A stretch of 64,000 nucleotides of DNA from Lucinisca nassula (lineage: Eukaryota; Mollusca; Bivalvia; Lucinida; Lucinidae). Numbering within the stretch: the stretch's first letter is position 1; each line of letters begins with the position of its first letter. Made by a program: the position numbers and the translations under genes. Shown here piece after piece: positions 11,420 to 23,120 of the stretch. Where the stretch lies: NCBI GenBank assembly GCA_963580285.1, contig OY757010.1:217106204-217170203 (forward strand), written 5' to 3'. The notes below the pieces were generated by a model. That model searched no databases and was not told where the DNA came from. It saw only the letters and a program-made list of their open reading frames with translations.

Positions 11420-11580
11420 AACGTGTTGTATGTCTGAGTTTTACGTCCCATCAAAAAAAGGTCATATGCAGACTGGACCTCGGTTTAAAGACTCATCCGA
11501 AAGTCTGAAGAAGCCCGGAATCGAATCCACGACCGTGACCTCTGGTTTATTAGACGTGCATCATGTAAGCTTCACAACTT
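11420..11580 (-). mobile_element. tRNA-headed SINE (GAAGCCTC type), reverse copy
   Basis: Reads TTTTACGTCCCATCA, then ACTCATCCGAAAGTCTGAAG, then AAGCCCGGAATCGAATCC, the inverse of the SINE body and tRNA-like head at 6956. Confidence 0.65.
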
Positions 11581-11591
11581 GTGTTTGATCT

Positions 11592-11757
11592 TTTTTTTTT
11601 TTTTTTTTTTTTTGATTTGGGTTTTACGGCCCTTTCAAGATTATTTCACTCATATCAAGCCGATCGTTAATCGGAGGTGGGCGAAAACCGGAGTACCCGG
11701 AGAAAAACCACCTGACCTTCCGTTGCAGAACTTGGCGTCTCACACGTGGCCTTGTGT
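11592..11757 (-). mobile_element. SINE with CCGGGTACTCCGG core, truncated reverse copy
   Basis: A run of T (the inverse of a poly-A tail) is followed by GGTTTTACGGCCCTTTCA and CGGAGTACCCGG. The same body, forward and with its tRNA-like head, is at 26008..26280. The head is absent here. Confidence 0.7.
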
Positions 11758-11812
11758 TTGATCTGAAACAAGACGAATAGCATATACTTTGGCAAGATCA
11801 ACCTTTCTGTGT

Positions 11813-12085
11813 TAGTTTGTTTGATTTGAGGTTTAACGCCCCACCAACACTGTATAGGTCATTTCGGATACGTTGCTTCCAATTGTGTGGGACTTTTACC
11901 CGACATTGAGATAAAATGACATCTCAAGCTATGCTGCCCAATGAAATCAATAGGGTTTATATGCATCACACCACTTTTCCTAGGCAAGCTTAGAGCCTCT
12001 AAGTTGTAACTAGTACTCATGTGCGGTCGGCTTCAGCTCTGCAGTGAAGCATCATGCAGCCCAATCTATTTCCATAAGACCCGGT
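11813..12085 (-). mobile_element. GGGGCTTGAAGAAAT-type retroposon (SINE-like), reverse copy
   Basis: The inverse of a roughly 300-bp family that starts near CCCATAGGGGCTTGAAG and ends GACGTTAAACCTCAAATC plus a CAAA-repeat tail. Here the tail end is at 11813 and the head near 12085. Other copies: 15627, 17334, 27793 (reverse), 31246, 32750, 60024, 60394. Confidence 0.75.
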
Positions 12086-12520
12086 GTACGGGGGGCAACC
12101 TCTCTATGTATAAAGACATACCGTATTTACCAGACTTGTCGCCGTGCTTGTGCAAGTTGCTTTATTCGTGTTGTACTCGGTCTGGTTTCGAGTTTCCTAA
12201 AAGCCCTGCTTAGATTATCCGCGAGGGTGCGTAAAACTTTTGAAAGCTTTTTTTCGGTGACTTTATGTGGTACTGGAATGATTGTTTTACTGCGTAACCA
12301 TGTCTGGACATTGTGCTTGTAGCGGAATCTTGTCTGTTGCATCTGTTGCTTAAGACGACTTGAAAAAATTTCTTTTATTTTTAAACACATTTTGTATACA
12401 GGCAATCCCTTTGGAAGCAGGAAATACACCATAGGACTGAAAATTGTAAATTGTTCAAATTTCGTTGGGCCAGACAAGCTTGTTTCGTCCAATTAGACGT
12501 CATCAGTCTCCCTCAAAATA
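12086..12520. other. No gene called
   Basis: An open frame of 121 codons exists on the minus strand (12127-12492), but the 12400-12510 part resembles repeats near 53.5 and 53.9 kb (GGGCCAGACAAGC...CATCAGT). No splice or family support was seen. Confidence 0.4.
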
Positions 12521-15085
12521 ACAAGAGGCTCAATGAGCCTAAACCGCTCACCTGAGGAACTTAAGTTTTAACAATTCACAGACTTGACTACTAAATCTGC
12601 TAATAGAATCCAGCCCATTGACCCTTACAGGATATAAGTCATCATTATTGCATTGCATTCCAAGTTTGAGACTTCTAGCTTCTATAGTTCCTGAGAAATC
12701 TTTGACGAAAATTTAACATTGGTCAAAATGGAGAGAAAGAAGAATGAAAGAACAGATGAACAAATAAGCTGAGAAAGCCCAATGTCTCTTACACAAAATA
12801 AGTCATCATTATTCTATCGAATACCAAATTTGATGCTTCTAGCTTTTATAGTTCCTGAGAAATCTTTGATTAAAAATTTAACATTGGTCTATTATCTCTA
12901 TATGGAGAGAAAGAAGAATAAAGGAACAAATGAACCAGACTAGCTCCAAAACCTAATGCAGCCTTTCCCCTTGCCCAATGGTGCTACACATAAAATTTAA
13001 ACAAGATTGGTCAACTGCCTTCTGAGATATGCTTCATTGTAAGTGTGGACGACGGATGGCCGGACGACAGACGACGGACTCCGGAGCCTTGGTATACTAT
13101 CAGCTCACTGGAGCCTTTGGCTCAGGTGAGCTAAAAATTCAAGTCGCTATTTCTGTCACAACATTTTCCCTACGTTAAGTCTATGGGCAAACTTTTTTGT
13201 CTCTCAAGGTCACGTAACTCCGAGGTCAATATTCCGATTCGGCCCAAAATCGAACTTAACCGAGATTTTATGCCTGTCCTCGTTACCTGCAAGTTTGAAG
13301 CTGATATGAATAAAAATAAAGTTGCTATCGTGGTCACAACGTATTTTTTATGCTCAAGGGCAGGTAACTCCAAGGCAAATATTCCGATTCGGCCCAAAAT
13401 CGAACTTAACCGAGATTTTATGTCTGTCCTCGTTACCTGCAAGTTTGAAGCTGATCTGAAAAAAATTCAAGTCGCTATCGTAGTCGCAACATTTTCCCTA
13501 ATTAAGTCTATGGGCAAATTTTTTGTTGCTCAAGGTCACGTAACTCCGAGGTCAATATTCCGATTTGGCCCAAAATTGAACTTAACCGAGATTTTATGCC
13601 TGTCCTCGTTACCTGCAAGTTTGAAGCTGATATGAATAAAAATAAAGTTGCTATCGTGGTCACAACGTATTTTTTTATGCTCAAGGGCAGGTAACTCCAA
13701 GGCAAATAATCCGATTCAGCCCAAAATCGAACTTAACCGAGATTTTATGTCTGTCCTCGTTACCTGCAAGTTTGAAGCTGATCTGAAAAAAATTCAAGTC
13801 GCTATCGAAGTCACAATATTTTCCCTATGTAAAGTCTATGGGCAAATTTTTTGTCGCTCAAGGTCATGTAACTCCGAGGTCAATATTCCGATTCGAACTT
13901 AACTGAGATTTTATGCCTGTCCACGTTACCTGCAAGTTTGAAGCTGATCTGAATAAAAATAAAGTTGCTATCGTGGTCACAACGTATTTTTTATGCTCAA
14001 GGGCAGTTAACTCCAAGGCAAATAATCCGATTCGGCCCAAAATCGAACTTGACCGAGATTTTATGCCTGTACTGGTTATCTGCAAGAATGAAGTCGATCA
14101 GAAAAAAATTGACGGAGCTAGAGTGATGACAAGCTTTTTCCTATGTGAAGTCTATGGGAGCTAGATGTTGCCATGGCAACCAGAGTTCCACTCAGATCTG
14201 CCTGAAAACCTAATGAAGCCTTTCCACTTGCCCAATAATGCGACACATGAAATTTGATCAAAGTTGGCCAAGTAGTCTTTAAGATATACATTTTTGAAAT
14301 TCCCATTAACCCTAATGCAAAAACACACAAGGGCAGGTAACTCCTAAGTGAATGATCCGATTCTGCCAGTTATCAAACTTGACCGAGATTTCATGGCTGT
14401 GCTGGTTATCTGCAAGATTAAAGCCAATCTGAAAATAATTGAAGCAGCTACGGTGATGACAACATTCTCCCCATGTTAAGTCAATAGGCAATTTTTTCAA
14501 CGCTCAAGGGCATGTAACTCCTGAGTGAATAATCCGATTCAGCCCAAAATCGAACTTGATCGAGATTTCATGCCTGTCCTCGTTATCTGCAAGAATGAAG
14601 TCGATCAGAAAAAAATTGACGGAGCTAGAGTGATGACAAGCTTTTTCCTATGTTAAGAACGCTCAAGGGCACGTAACTCCTGAGTGAATAATCCGATTCA
14701 GCCCAAAATCGAACTTGATCGAGATTTCATGCCTGTCCTCGTTATCTGCAAGAATGAAGACGATCAGAAAAAAATTGACGGAGCTAGAGTGATGACAAAC
14801 TTTTTCCTATGTTAAGTCTATGGGAGCTATTTGTTGCCATGGCAACCAGAGTTCCAATCCGATCTGCCCGAAAACAGTATGCAGCCTTTCTCCCTACCTG
14901 TTAATGCTTCACATGAAATTTGATCAAGATTGGCCCACTGGTTCCGGAGATATACTTCTTTGAAAGTGTGGACGACGACGGACGACGACGGACGACGACG
15001 GACGACGACGACGGACGACGGACGCCGGCTCGTGGTATACTAATACCTCACATGAGCCTTCGGCTCAGGTGAGCTAATTATTTCA
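12521..15085. repeat. Composite tandem repeat bounded by GAGCC...CTCAGGTGAGC palindromic ends
   Basis: The block opens with AACAAGAGGCTCAATGAGCC and closes with GAGCCTTCGGCTCAGGTGAG at about 15075. An internal copy of the same end falls at about 13115-13135. Between them a tandem array (about 13136-14830) has ACCTGCAAGTTTGAAGCTGA at 13285, 13435, 13611, 13762 and 13928, so units alternate near 150 and 176 bp as a dimer of about 320 bp. GGACGACGACGG microsatellite-like runs precede the right end (14968-15030). Open frames across it repeat with the unit and are not genes. Confidence 0.8.
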
Positions 15086-15329
15086 AAGAGATTCAGAAGG
15101 CAATCAAATGTATCCTAGTTTACCACCCCACTCTGTTGCAAACTAAAGTAACTCTTAGTTTAACTTTCAACATGGTTGTGTAACTTTATCATCAAACGTT
15201 TATGCCGTGGCGGGTATTATATTTTAACCTTCGTTATTTTTAGTGTCTGTTAGTCCGTATGGCTCTACGTCCGTCCGTACGTCAGTGTCTCATAGTAAAC
15301 ATTTATAAGTATCAATCTCCACGGTAGAC

Positions 15330-15500
15330 TGTTGTTGGACTCGGCGAGGGTCGAACCAGCGATATCCTGATCACCAGTCGGATGCGTATCCAATTGAGCC
15401 ATCGAGGGGTCGGCTGAAGTGGATCGAACCAGCGATATCCTGATCACCAGTCGGATGCGTATCCAATTGAGCCATCAAGGGGACGGCTGAAGTGTTGATC
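15330..15500 (-). mobile_element. Duplicated tRNA-like SINE head
   Basis: Two tandem copies of a roughly 75-bp segment containing GATATCCTGATCACCAGTCG and CCAATTGAGCCATC. On the minus strand these read as box A- and box B-like sequences. The same type of head ends the SINEs at 57618-57932 and 60775-60860. Confidence 0.6.
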
Positions 15501-15578
15501 ATCATGGTGTCGTCCCAGAGAAATACTCCAGACACTCTGGACAGTCACGAGAAAACCCGTCCTCTGGATTGGCGTCCT

Positions 15579-16138
15579 GGGACCAGTTGTTCAAAACTAA
15601 TGACATCGTTAGTTTACATATTGTTTCGGCCCCCGCCCATAGGGGCTTGAAGAAATATATGGGCTGCATGATGCTTCCACGCAGAGCTGAATCCGGCTGC
15701 ACACTAGTACTGGTAAACCGCTTAGAGGATCTAAGCCTGTCCAGGAACCGCGGTGCGAGTCGGACCGTCCATGCTAATAAACCCTATTGGTTTCATTGGG
15801 CGACAGGGCTTGACATGTCATTTCATCTCAATGTTGGGTAAAAGTCCCACAAAATTGGAAGCAACGTCTCCAAAATGACCTTTACAGTGTTGACGGGGAC
15901 GTTAAACCTCAAATCAAACAAACAAACAAACAAAACTTTGATCATTTGATATGACAAGTATGCTTTTATTTTTGCTGAAAAAAAATGAGAGCAGCTTTTG
16001 CACAAAAGCTGCTCTCATTTTTTTTTTTTCAACAAAACTAACACTATAATAGATATTATGCTTGCTAGAAAAGTTAAAATTCTGATGACCACTAGCGAGC
16101 TCGTTAAGCTAACGATGCTTTGAACAATTGACCCTTGG
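15579..16138. mobile_element. CCAGTTGTTCAAA hairpin MITE interrupted by a SINE-like retroposon
   Basis: The left part (15579-15624) begins GACCAGTTGTTCAAAACTAA. The element resumes at about 15935 with ACTTTGATCATTTG, carries the AGAGCAGCTTTTGCACAAAAG hairpin-type centre at about 15985-16020, and ends TTTGAACAATTGACCC. The interruption is the retroposon at 15627-15934. An intact sibling is at 41510..41773. Confidence 0.75.
15627..15934 (+). mobile_element. GGGGCTTGAAGAAAT-type retroposon (SINE-like)
   Basis: A full-length copy of about 308 bp. It has CCCATAGGGGCTTGAAG, a body with GGTAAACCGCTTAGAGGATC, then GACGGGGACGTTAAACCTC and a (CAAA)n-like tail. It is inserted in a hairpin MITE. No convincing tRNA cloverleaf head is visible. 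Confidence 0.8.
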
Positions 16139-16452
16139 TAGGACACAAACTGATCTGCTCAGTTACGAAGATTAGCAAGTGTCTTGAAATTTTAGCTATC
16201 AGAAGAACTAAAGGCATTGTTGATTTAAAACGCATGTATCCATGGAATCAATAACCACAGATATATTTGTTCATACTATGAAAACGCACACGGATCTGAA
16301 TCTTTGTTGTTAACAGGTTTCTCATAGCGCGGCTCAAATGTATAAAATAGATTTTTAATGGGGCAGATGATAAGAAAAAGGTACATGTAGTGCTGGCATA
16401 GGTGACCAACTAAAGTACAGGCATATAGCGATAATATCTGTTCTATTCACCT

Positions 16453-16612
16453 TATTTGCATTATCTGCTGGTTCCTATTCTGGAGGTTATCAGTGTTGGA
16501 AAAGCAGGTAACCAGACCCCCCTGACCTTGAAAGGTCAGGGGGGTCTGGTTACCTGTTTTTCCAATATTGACAATGTGCAAGCTGGGAGCCAGCAATTAA
16601 TGCGAATATGGC
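16453..16612. repeat. Long hairpin element, perfect inner arms
   Basis: Inner arms of about 33 bp (GGTAACCAGACCCCCCTGAC and inverse, centre near 16531) are essentially perfect. Looser outer arms (TTTGCATTATCTGCTGG...CCAGCAATTAATGCGAA) extend it to about 160 bp. Non-coding. Confidence 0.8.
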
Positions 16613-16654
16613 GAATATAGTGCATTCTTCCATATCTCCAAAACAGTTGATTTT

Positions 16655-16860
16655 CCCATGAAAACTTGTGATCTTTTTATAATTATTATTTCTACTCAAA
16701 ATATAGGTTATGGGTGTTCGTTAACGAGTACCCACAATCTATATCTTTGAGCAGAAATAAGAATAATAATGTATACCACTGTAAACCCTAGTTTTCTTAA
16801 TATAGTATAAAGTGGGGTTTACATGACTGTTTCATTAAAAGGGACTTTTTAACGTGATGA
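16655..16860. mobile_element. Fragment of the ACGAAAACACGCC MITE family
   Basis: It contains the internal blocks TTATTTCTACTCAAAATATA, GTGTTCGTTAACGAGTACCC and CTGTAAACCCTAGTTTTC in family order, but the termini are not recognisable. Confidence 0.6.
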
Positions 16861-17091
16861 TACAGCGGAGATCTTGAAGTAGCGTTATGCATGATGACAT
16901 GCCTCTAGTCCTATTAGATAGCTGCTCATGCGCGTATGAGAAATGAGAAACATAAATCAGAGAATTTTGAGAGTTCGGAGAATGACAAGGCTCATTTTCT
17001 CATGAGCTAACTCATTTGATATTTTAGCGTATTCACAGTATCATTATTACCGAAAGTTATTATTCTATACTTAAGTTTGGTTTTGTAATTA

Positions 17092-17269
17092 GGGGATAAC
17101 TGTGTTCAAAACTGTGATTTTGGTGATTTTGGGGAGGTAATTCGGGAGGTTTTACGGTCGTAAATTTGGTATTACGGCGACGCGTCAGCGGAGCCGTAAA
17201 ACGAAATTTGCAACCGTAAAACCGACGATTTACCTCCCCAAATCACAGTTTTGCAATACAGTTATCCCC
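17092..17269. mobile_element. MITE with GGGGATAACTGT inverted termini
   Basis: A 178-bp element from GGGGATAACTGTGTTC to its inverse ending CAGTTATCCCC, with secondary inverted blocks (AAACTGTGATTT, TTTACGG). Non-coding. Target duplication is not clear. Confidence 0.75.
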
Positions 17270-17333
17270 ATTCTAATGCACTTATACGGTTGTTTTGTTA
17301 AAAACTGTACTGTTTTCACAAAACGGCTAGTTA

Positions 17334-17620
17334 GCCCCCCGCCCATAGATGGGCTGCATGATGCTTCCACACAGAGCTGAAACCGACCCGCACACGAGTA
17401 CTGGTAAACCGCTTAGAGGATCTAAGCCTGCCCAGGCAATGCGGTGCGGGTCGGTCCGTCCATGCTTATAAACCCTATTGGTTTCATTGGGCGGCAGGGT
17501 TTGAGATGTCATTTCATCTCAGTGTCGGGTAAAAGTCCCACAAAATTGGAAGCAACGTCTCCAAAATGACCATTACAGTGTTGTCGGGGACGTTAAACCT
17601 CAAATCAAACAAACAAACAA
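17334..17620 (+). mobile_element. GGGGCTTGAAGAAAT-type retroposon, head-shortened copy
   Basis: Same body and CAAA-rich tail as the copy at 15627, but the start reads CCCATAGATGGGCTGCATG, so it lacks about 20 bp of the head. Confidence 0.75.
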
Positions 17621-18963
17621 AACACTAGCGCTGTTAGCTGCGTAAAACCAATTACCAGTCAATGAAAAGCGACGTTACGCGTCCGACAGTATATCGCAGA
17701 ATATACTTTCGCAAATATTGGCGTTATCCAATCAGACGTCGCGTTACATATGCAAATGCATAAGAATGAGGTTTACGCCCCCTTGTACCCTATTTAGGTC
17801 ATTTGGAAACATTGCTTCCGATTCTCTGGGACTTTTCTATGACTTAGAAACATTGAGACGAAATGCCTCTTACACGTTATTAACGGCGCTTTGAATTCGG
17901 TAACAAGTGCGAGTCAATGCTTTTCTATGTAGACAGATTTTGAAAAGCTAGCAAGAAGTTGATACTGTTTAACGACCATCTCCGACTAATGTAATTCCAA
18001 AAATGACCAATCACCTTAAATCATGTTTTGCTTTCCTGGAGATAGGTATAGTTTCTATTCAGAATTTACTGGAGAGGCGTGGCGGGGTTGGGCAGTTTTT
18101 GAAAATCACAGCAGGTGACGTTGAAACGACGTTGAAAGTTGTTTTATACGTTGATTCAACGCTGAGTCACCGTTAATGGTACTGCTTTTTGTAACGTTTG
18201 GGACTTTGCATCACTGTCTGTGCTCAGGGGCGAAGGTGTATTTCTATCGACATTTAGCACGCCTTTAAAGTGTTTTTGATATTTTGTAAAAGCCATAAAA
18301 GATTATATTTTCTGCCACGAATCTTCCTGACAATCGAAGGCATAAGTGTATAATACAATTGATGCTTTGGTGATAGGTGTGACAAGGTAATCCTGTATAC
18401 ATATGGACATTAAGCCCGCTTACAAAAAGGCATGCCAAAGGCTCTCCTTTTGGACTCGGCGCATTTGACTTATATTTACCTGACTGCCACGCCCTGTCAA
18501 TACGGAAAAGGTATAATGCCCAAGTTGTACTAGTCAGTTGGTTGATTATCTCCTAATGTGATGATTATAGATGAGATCCACTTCAATAAAGAATTCGCAA
18601 TAAGGGCGTATTTTGTCATCAAATACCATTCTTTGATCACAGAGACCGATCAGATTATTTGCTGTTCACAGGAGCATTCTATGCCCCCAGACAATTTATT
18701 ATTTAAACAACTAGGGCTGAGATTGATGGTATTTGCTAGGATGCGCAGACAGATGAAAGTCTTCTCTAGGCGCCTGTGCCACTACCATCAAAGATAAATA
18801 TCATGATATCCTTATCAATCAAGAGAACTGGCAAACTAATTATGCAAATAAGATTGAATCACAAATTCCTAAGGGACCGCTTTGTCATTACGGACTAAGA
18901 AGTTAGTAAATGCCATACATCTGATTTTGTAAATATGTGCACATCGTGGGTGCATTATGCATT
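17621..18963. other. No gene seen; AACGTTG-rich island
   Basis: A patch at about 18105-18200 is rich in AACGTTG/CAACG motifs, like islands at 29.03, 35.87, 39.5, 52.57 and 62.84 kb. A 79-codon open frame at 18558-18797 has no recognisable family. The rest is AT-rich flank of the retrotransposon. Confidence 0.45.
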
Positions 18964-19285
18964 ATTAAACCTTGCTAACTCTCCACAGCTGATCACTTCT
19001 GCCGGGGCCGAGCGTGCATTCCTGCAGTTAGTATCTTGAGGCTGGCTGTCTTACACAGCAAATGTAGCTGCACTTACTGGCTCCAGGAATGCCACCCACC
19101 CTGCCAGACGTGATCAACTGCAAACAATTGTGTTGGACACAAAGAGATAAATAAGACACATCTTTGGGACAAGGAACCATATATTTGAAAATTTCTTAAG
19201 GTCTGGCAGACCTGAAAGTAAAATTAAAGTACATTTTATCACATTTAAAACATGTCACCTGGTGAAATTTTCAAAAATACCTCCA
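18964..19285 (-). repeat. Split direct repeat B2 (outer right end of the element)
   Basis: 322 bp, collinear with 20489..20810 at a constant offset of 1525 without indels. One substitution was noticed (GCAGTTAGTATC versus GCAGTCAGTATC). It forms the terminal repeat on the recombinase side. Confidence 0.95.
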
Positions 19286-19957
19286 CAACAGAGGATAGAC
19301 TATAGTTCTTGTAAATGACAATGTTGGTTATTTCTGCTTATTGCAGCAGTCTATGTGTCTTAACACAAATGTCAATGATATGTAATCACTATAAAGTGTC
19401 GGTTAATATAATCCAAAACTGTTTCAGTTCACCTCCTAAGCACTGTTGAATAAAGTCACTAAAGTAAAAGACCACTTTAATGTCCATTGAGTATGTAAAA
19501 ACACTGCACTATATATCCATGAAATTATTTCATCATAGCACTAAGGGTCGCTCGTCGAATACGTGTAGACCTCTATGTCCATTGTTTATGTACTGATATC
19601 ACATTATTGTCAATGTCTGACCCTCTATTATAGATATAGTGTAGATAGTGTAAGCCACACCCATGTCTCTGAATCATAAACACATCTTATCACAAGTAAT
19701 AAAAGGAACAAATAAACAAAACAGGGACTAGCAATGTGTGTTAGATATTCTAACAATGTATCTTGAATGGCCAGTAATTTGGCAACTATATTAATACTGA
19801 GGTCTCGACAGAGGCAAGAAAAATAAAAATGACTAGAATGATTAGGACAAGTTGCTTGGGGACTAGCAATACACATAAAATTGTTGTCAACTACATGGTT
19901 CCAGACTAAACTACGAGACTAACCTACTATATACAAAACAAGGTGTGGGTGGGAGGG

Positions 19958-20489
19958 TAACAAAATTTCTCTAAGGCATGTCCGATCACAAGCGTCGATT
20001 TTTTTAAACTGACGCTCAAATTTCAAAGCAGCCGTTAGAGAGCGGCGCTAAATTTGATTGGCTGGCCATTTGAAAAACAAAGGATCTGATTGGTGTGTGG
20101 TTACCCATGTTATAAACAGGAGAAGGCGCGCCACGATTGGTTGACGATATGCAGGTCATGTGATACCTCGCGCGCGAAATGAGAAATGAAACAGAAACAA
20201 ATTAAAGCCACAGTACTAGAAAATGAATGATTAAAACACCTCTCCCACCACAAAAGTATAATGCACAAGAATGCCCATGACCTTAATATATTCTATTCTG
20301 TTCGGTCCGGTACCGGTAGTAGATCCCGGCAGTTAATGGGCTGATCTCGTATGAGCCGGGACTACGCGAGACCATAACAAATATGGCCGACAGGAGCATT
20401 CAATATTGACAAGTATATTTTTCAATATCTTAAATGGATGTAATACGGACGTTAGCAGGTTTAAATTAAAATTAATCATAATCTTTCAA
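19958..20489 (-). repeat. Split direct repeat A2 (internal)
   Basis: 532 bp, collinear with 29271..29802 at a constant offset of 9313. No difference was seen by eye. It contains the promoter-like leader of the element by position, though no promoter motif is claimed. Confidence 0.95.
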
Positions 20490-20810
20490 TTAAACCTTGC
20501 TAACTCTCCACAGCTGATCACTTCTGCCGGGGCCGAGCGTGCATTCCTGCAGTCAGTATCTTGAGGCTGGCTGTCTTACACAGCAAATGTAGCTGCACTT
20601 ACTGGCTCCAGGAATGCCACCCACCCTGCCAGACGTGATCAACTGCAAACAATTGTGTTGGACACAAAGAGATAAATAAGACACATCTTTGGGACAAGGA
20701 ACCATATATTTGAAAATTTCTTAAGGTCTGGCAGACCTGAAAGTAAAATTAAAGTACATTTTATCACATTTAAAACATGTCACCTGGTGAAATTTTCAAA
20801 AATACCTCCA
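20489..20810 (-). repeat. Split direct repeat B1 (internal)
   Basis: A 322-bp partner of B2, directly abutting A2. The shared base at 20489 marks the B/A junction. Confidence 0.95.
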
Positions 20811-21001
20811 GAGTCCCAAAGATGGTAGGTAGTAAGTGGTAGGGAGTAGCAAGGATATCACAAAACAGCAGTATGAAAGCATACCAGGAAAACATAAGTA
20901 GAAGGCATGAAAACTTTCATTTAAAAGCAAATAATACATGTAAGTATGTACACAAGAGACATGTGCAAGCCAGTTACCAACATATCACATTTGCGACCTG
21001 G

Positions 21002-21982
21002 TCAAGGGTTGCACCTAGTTAAATAGCTGACTGTATGGGATCCAAGGGACGAGGCTACTTTTTGTCTTAGGCCAAAAGATGGTTCAAGGTATCTTTCATA
21101 GGCATTACTATTCCAGTCGCCTTGGATCTTTATGAGGTCCACAGGTAAACCACACTGTAAAGCCAGGGATGCCCCTCCCCGTCTAAAACTATGCCCCGAG
21201 TACTTATTTGCTGGATATCCCAAATATGTTAATGCTCCGCGAAGCTTAGAGATGAACCTATCTTGTGTTAGCGGTATTGCACTGCCATTGTCAGCATAAC
21301 TGAAAAGAGGAGCTGGGTCCTTCTGCAGAGGGGTATTGAGACAAAGACCAAGCAGAGCCGTAGAGGGGCAAAAAAGGGAATTCTTAATGAGGGGTAGGGG
21401 GATTAAGAGGGTTCGCTCCCTGAACTGAATGACTTTGGACCAGCGGACAGTTAAGACCGCACCATCTGGTCGGAAATTTACGTCAGACCTACACAAATGT
21501 CGACTGGGGTCAAACGCGTCTAGGGTTGGAATAAGGAGATTGGATTTTCTAAAAAAGGAATAAAATGCTACTAAACATGCCGCCCAAAAGACCCTGTCAA
21601 GGGGTAAGGTCAAATTTAGGTGGCAGACCAACCTTTTAAGGATGTCCAAAGTGATAGGAAGCTTTTGTTCTGAATGACAACCCTTTACCCGTTTAACGCC
21701 CTTGAGAATGGAGGCCACATACCAGTTGTGCTCCAGAGGATTTGCATGCCCAGCTTCTAAATGTATAATTCGAACTACATTCAGGTATTGTCGTACAGAA
21801 GTAAAGCATAACCTGCGTGAAAGAAATGCAATGTATCGACCTAAATTCTCTTGTGACAGTGGTACTGGACAAATGTCTATCTCCGTGCAAAATTTTAGAA
21901 ATGCCTGTCGCTGAGCAATGTATGTTCGATTTGTAGAAGGTGCAAAAGTATGGCCTCTGTAGAAGTGGACTTCATGATCCAA
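21002..21982 (-). CDS. Tyrosine recombinase of the Ngaro-like retrotransposon
   Basis: A 326-residue (or longer) integrase of the phage-lambda/DIRS tyrosine-recombinase family. It integrates the circular DNA intermediate without target duplication. Residues that fit the catalytic set are R145 (in FFRKSN), K183, the box HSFRRGGAS at 264-272 (H264, R267), W290 in GDWNSNAYERY, and the nucleophile tyrosine at 295 or 298. The N-terminal half (NRTYIAQRQAFLKFC) is the core-binding type. The frame is open from a TTG at 21982 and stays open upstream into the 3' end of the RT frame, so the true start may overlap it. The length is normal for the family and the frame is intact. It is followed on the same strand by repeats B1, A2 and B2. 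Confidence 0.93.
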   Translation of the reverse strand: MDHEVHFYRGHTFAPSTNRTYIAQRQAFLKFCTEIDICPVPLSQENLGRYIAFLSRRLCFTSVRQYLNVVRIIHLEAGHANPLEHNWYVASILKGVKRVKGCHSEQKLPITLDILKRLVCHLNLTLPLDRVFWAACLVAFYSFFRKSNLLIPTLDAFDPSRHLCRSDVNFRPDGAVLTVRWSKVIQFRERTLLIPLPLIKNSLFCPSTALLGLCLNTPLQKDPAPLFSYADNGSAIPLTQDRFISKLRGALTYLGYPANKYSGHSFRRGGASLALQCGLPVDLIKIQGDWNSNAYERYLEPSFGLRQKVASSLGSHTVSYLTRCNP

Positions 21983-22034
21983 GTCCTTGACAAGTGAGCT
22001 GGACCCGGGGGGTTCTGTTTGAAGGTTTACACTG

Positions 22035-23120
22035 CTACCATGGGCAGGGTCTGTTGATCTCCCTGTGGAGTAAAAACAGGAGAGAGTTAGGGGACATATG
22101 AAAGTTCAGGGGAGTGCCTGCTGTGAACGGTAGAAGAGTTTGTAAATAGCCGGGCGAGTGAAGTCTCGAGGCCGCATCAGCGGCAACGTTAAGACAGCCA
22201 GAAAAATGCCTTGAAGTAAGATGAAAATTAAAGGCTGCTGACAGCCACAATAATTTTCGCAAACACTGCATGATGAAGTCATTTCGAGATGAGCCTTTGT
22301 TTAACGATGCAACTGTGACTGTGTTATCTGAGCGCACTATTACGCGTTTGTTTGCCCACATGGGAGCCCAGCGGTGAGCAGCAACAACCACTGCTAAAAC
22401 TTCTTTTTCGTTTATGTGTAATTGCTGCGCCTGAGGTAAGTCTGCTGCCCAGTTGAAATAAAACCAGTCTGTGCCGAAGACCCCCCCAGCCGCTTCATCA
22501 CATGCATCGGTAAACACACACTCTAGTGGGGTGGCATCCAAAATGGCCGCTCTCCCATTGAATGTTTGAAGAAAATTTATCCACCACAACAGATCATCCC
22601 TGACTGCCTTTGAAATTAATGCTTTGTGCGAAACGTGCTTAAGTGCGTTGATCTGGTTAAAGATCCGGCGAAGAAAAACTCTTCCACCTTTCACGACACC
22701 GGCTGCCCAAGAAAGCCGCCCGGCCAGAGCCTGAAGCTGACGCTTGGACGCGCGCTTGCGAGTAATGAAACCCTGAAGTTCCGATTGAAAACTTTGTAGT
22801 TTATCGAACGGCAGACGCAAAGTCATTGTGATTGAGTCAAGCTCTATACCCAAGAAGGTAATTTTTGTAGTCGGGTCAACAACTTTTCCCCAATGAATGC
22901 AGAAGCCGAGCCTCCTGAGAAGCTGTATCAACAAGTTCAGTGCAATTGCGCACTCAGCTTTTGATTCGGATATAATAAGGAAGTCATCCAGATATACCAC
23001 AACGAGGTCATACCCTCTCCGAGCCATCATGCGCTTAACCGCTTGAGTAAGACGGTGGAAGATGCCCGGGCTTAGTTTTGCCCCAAAACAAAGCTTAGTA
23101 TCACGCATATATACTGCCAC
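22035..23120 (-). CDS. Reverse transcriptase (C-terminal part) and RNase H of the Ngaro-like element
   Basis: 361 codons open from a GTG at 23120. The catalytic RT box YLDD is at residues 43-46, preceded by CFGAKLSPGIFHRLTQAVKR, a hallmark of DIRS/Ngaro reverse transcriptases. RNase H follows with a full acidic set: D205 (FTDA), E238 (NEKE), D265 (RSDN) and D315 (VAADAASR). The frame continues the RT begun at 23689 but in a different reading frame, and the residues that usually link TGLKW to the VYMRDTKLCFG block are missing. A small deletion near 23110-23125 is therefore likely. The ORF ends about 50 bp before the recombinase frame. Without the frame repair no full RT can be made from this copy. 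Confidence 0.9.
   Translation of the reverse strand: MAVYMRDTKLCFGAKLSPGIFHRLTQAVKRMMARRGYDLVVVYLDDFLIISESKAECAIALNLLIQLLRRLGFCIHWGKVVDPTTKITFLGIELDSITMTLRLPFDKLQSFQSELQGFITRKRASKRQLQALAGRLSWAAGVVKGGRVFLRRIFNQINALKHVSHKALISKAVRDDLLWWINFLQTFNGRAAILDATPLECVFTDACDEAAGGVFGTDWFYFNWAADLPQAQQLHINEKEVLAVVVAAHRWAPMWANKRVIVRSDNTVTVASLNKGSSRNDFIMQCLRKLLWLSAAFNFHLTSRHFSGCLNVAADAASRLHSPGYLQTLLPFTAGTPLNFHMSPNSLLFLLHREINRPCPW

Noticed and set aside
12127..12492. 121-codon minus-strand ORF as a host exon
   Set aside because: Overlaps repeat-like sequence and an equally long plus-strand frame; no splice or family support.
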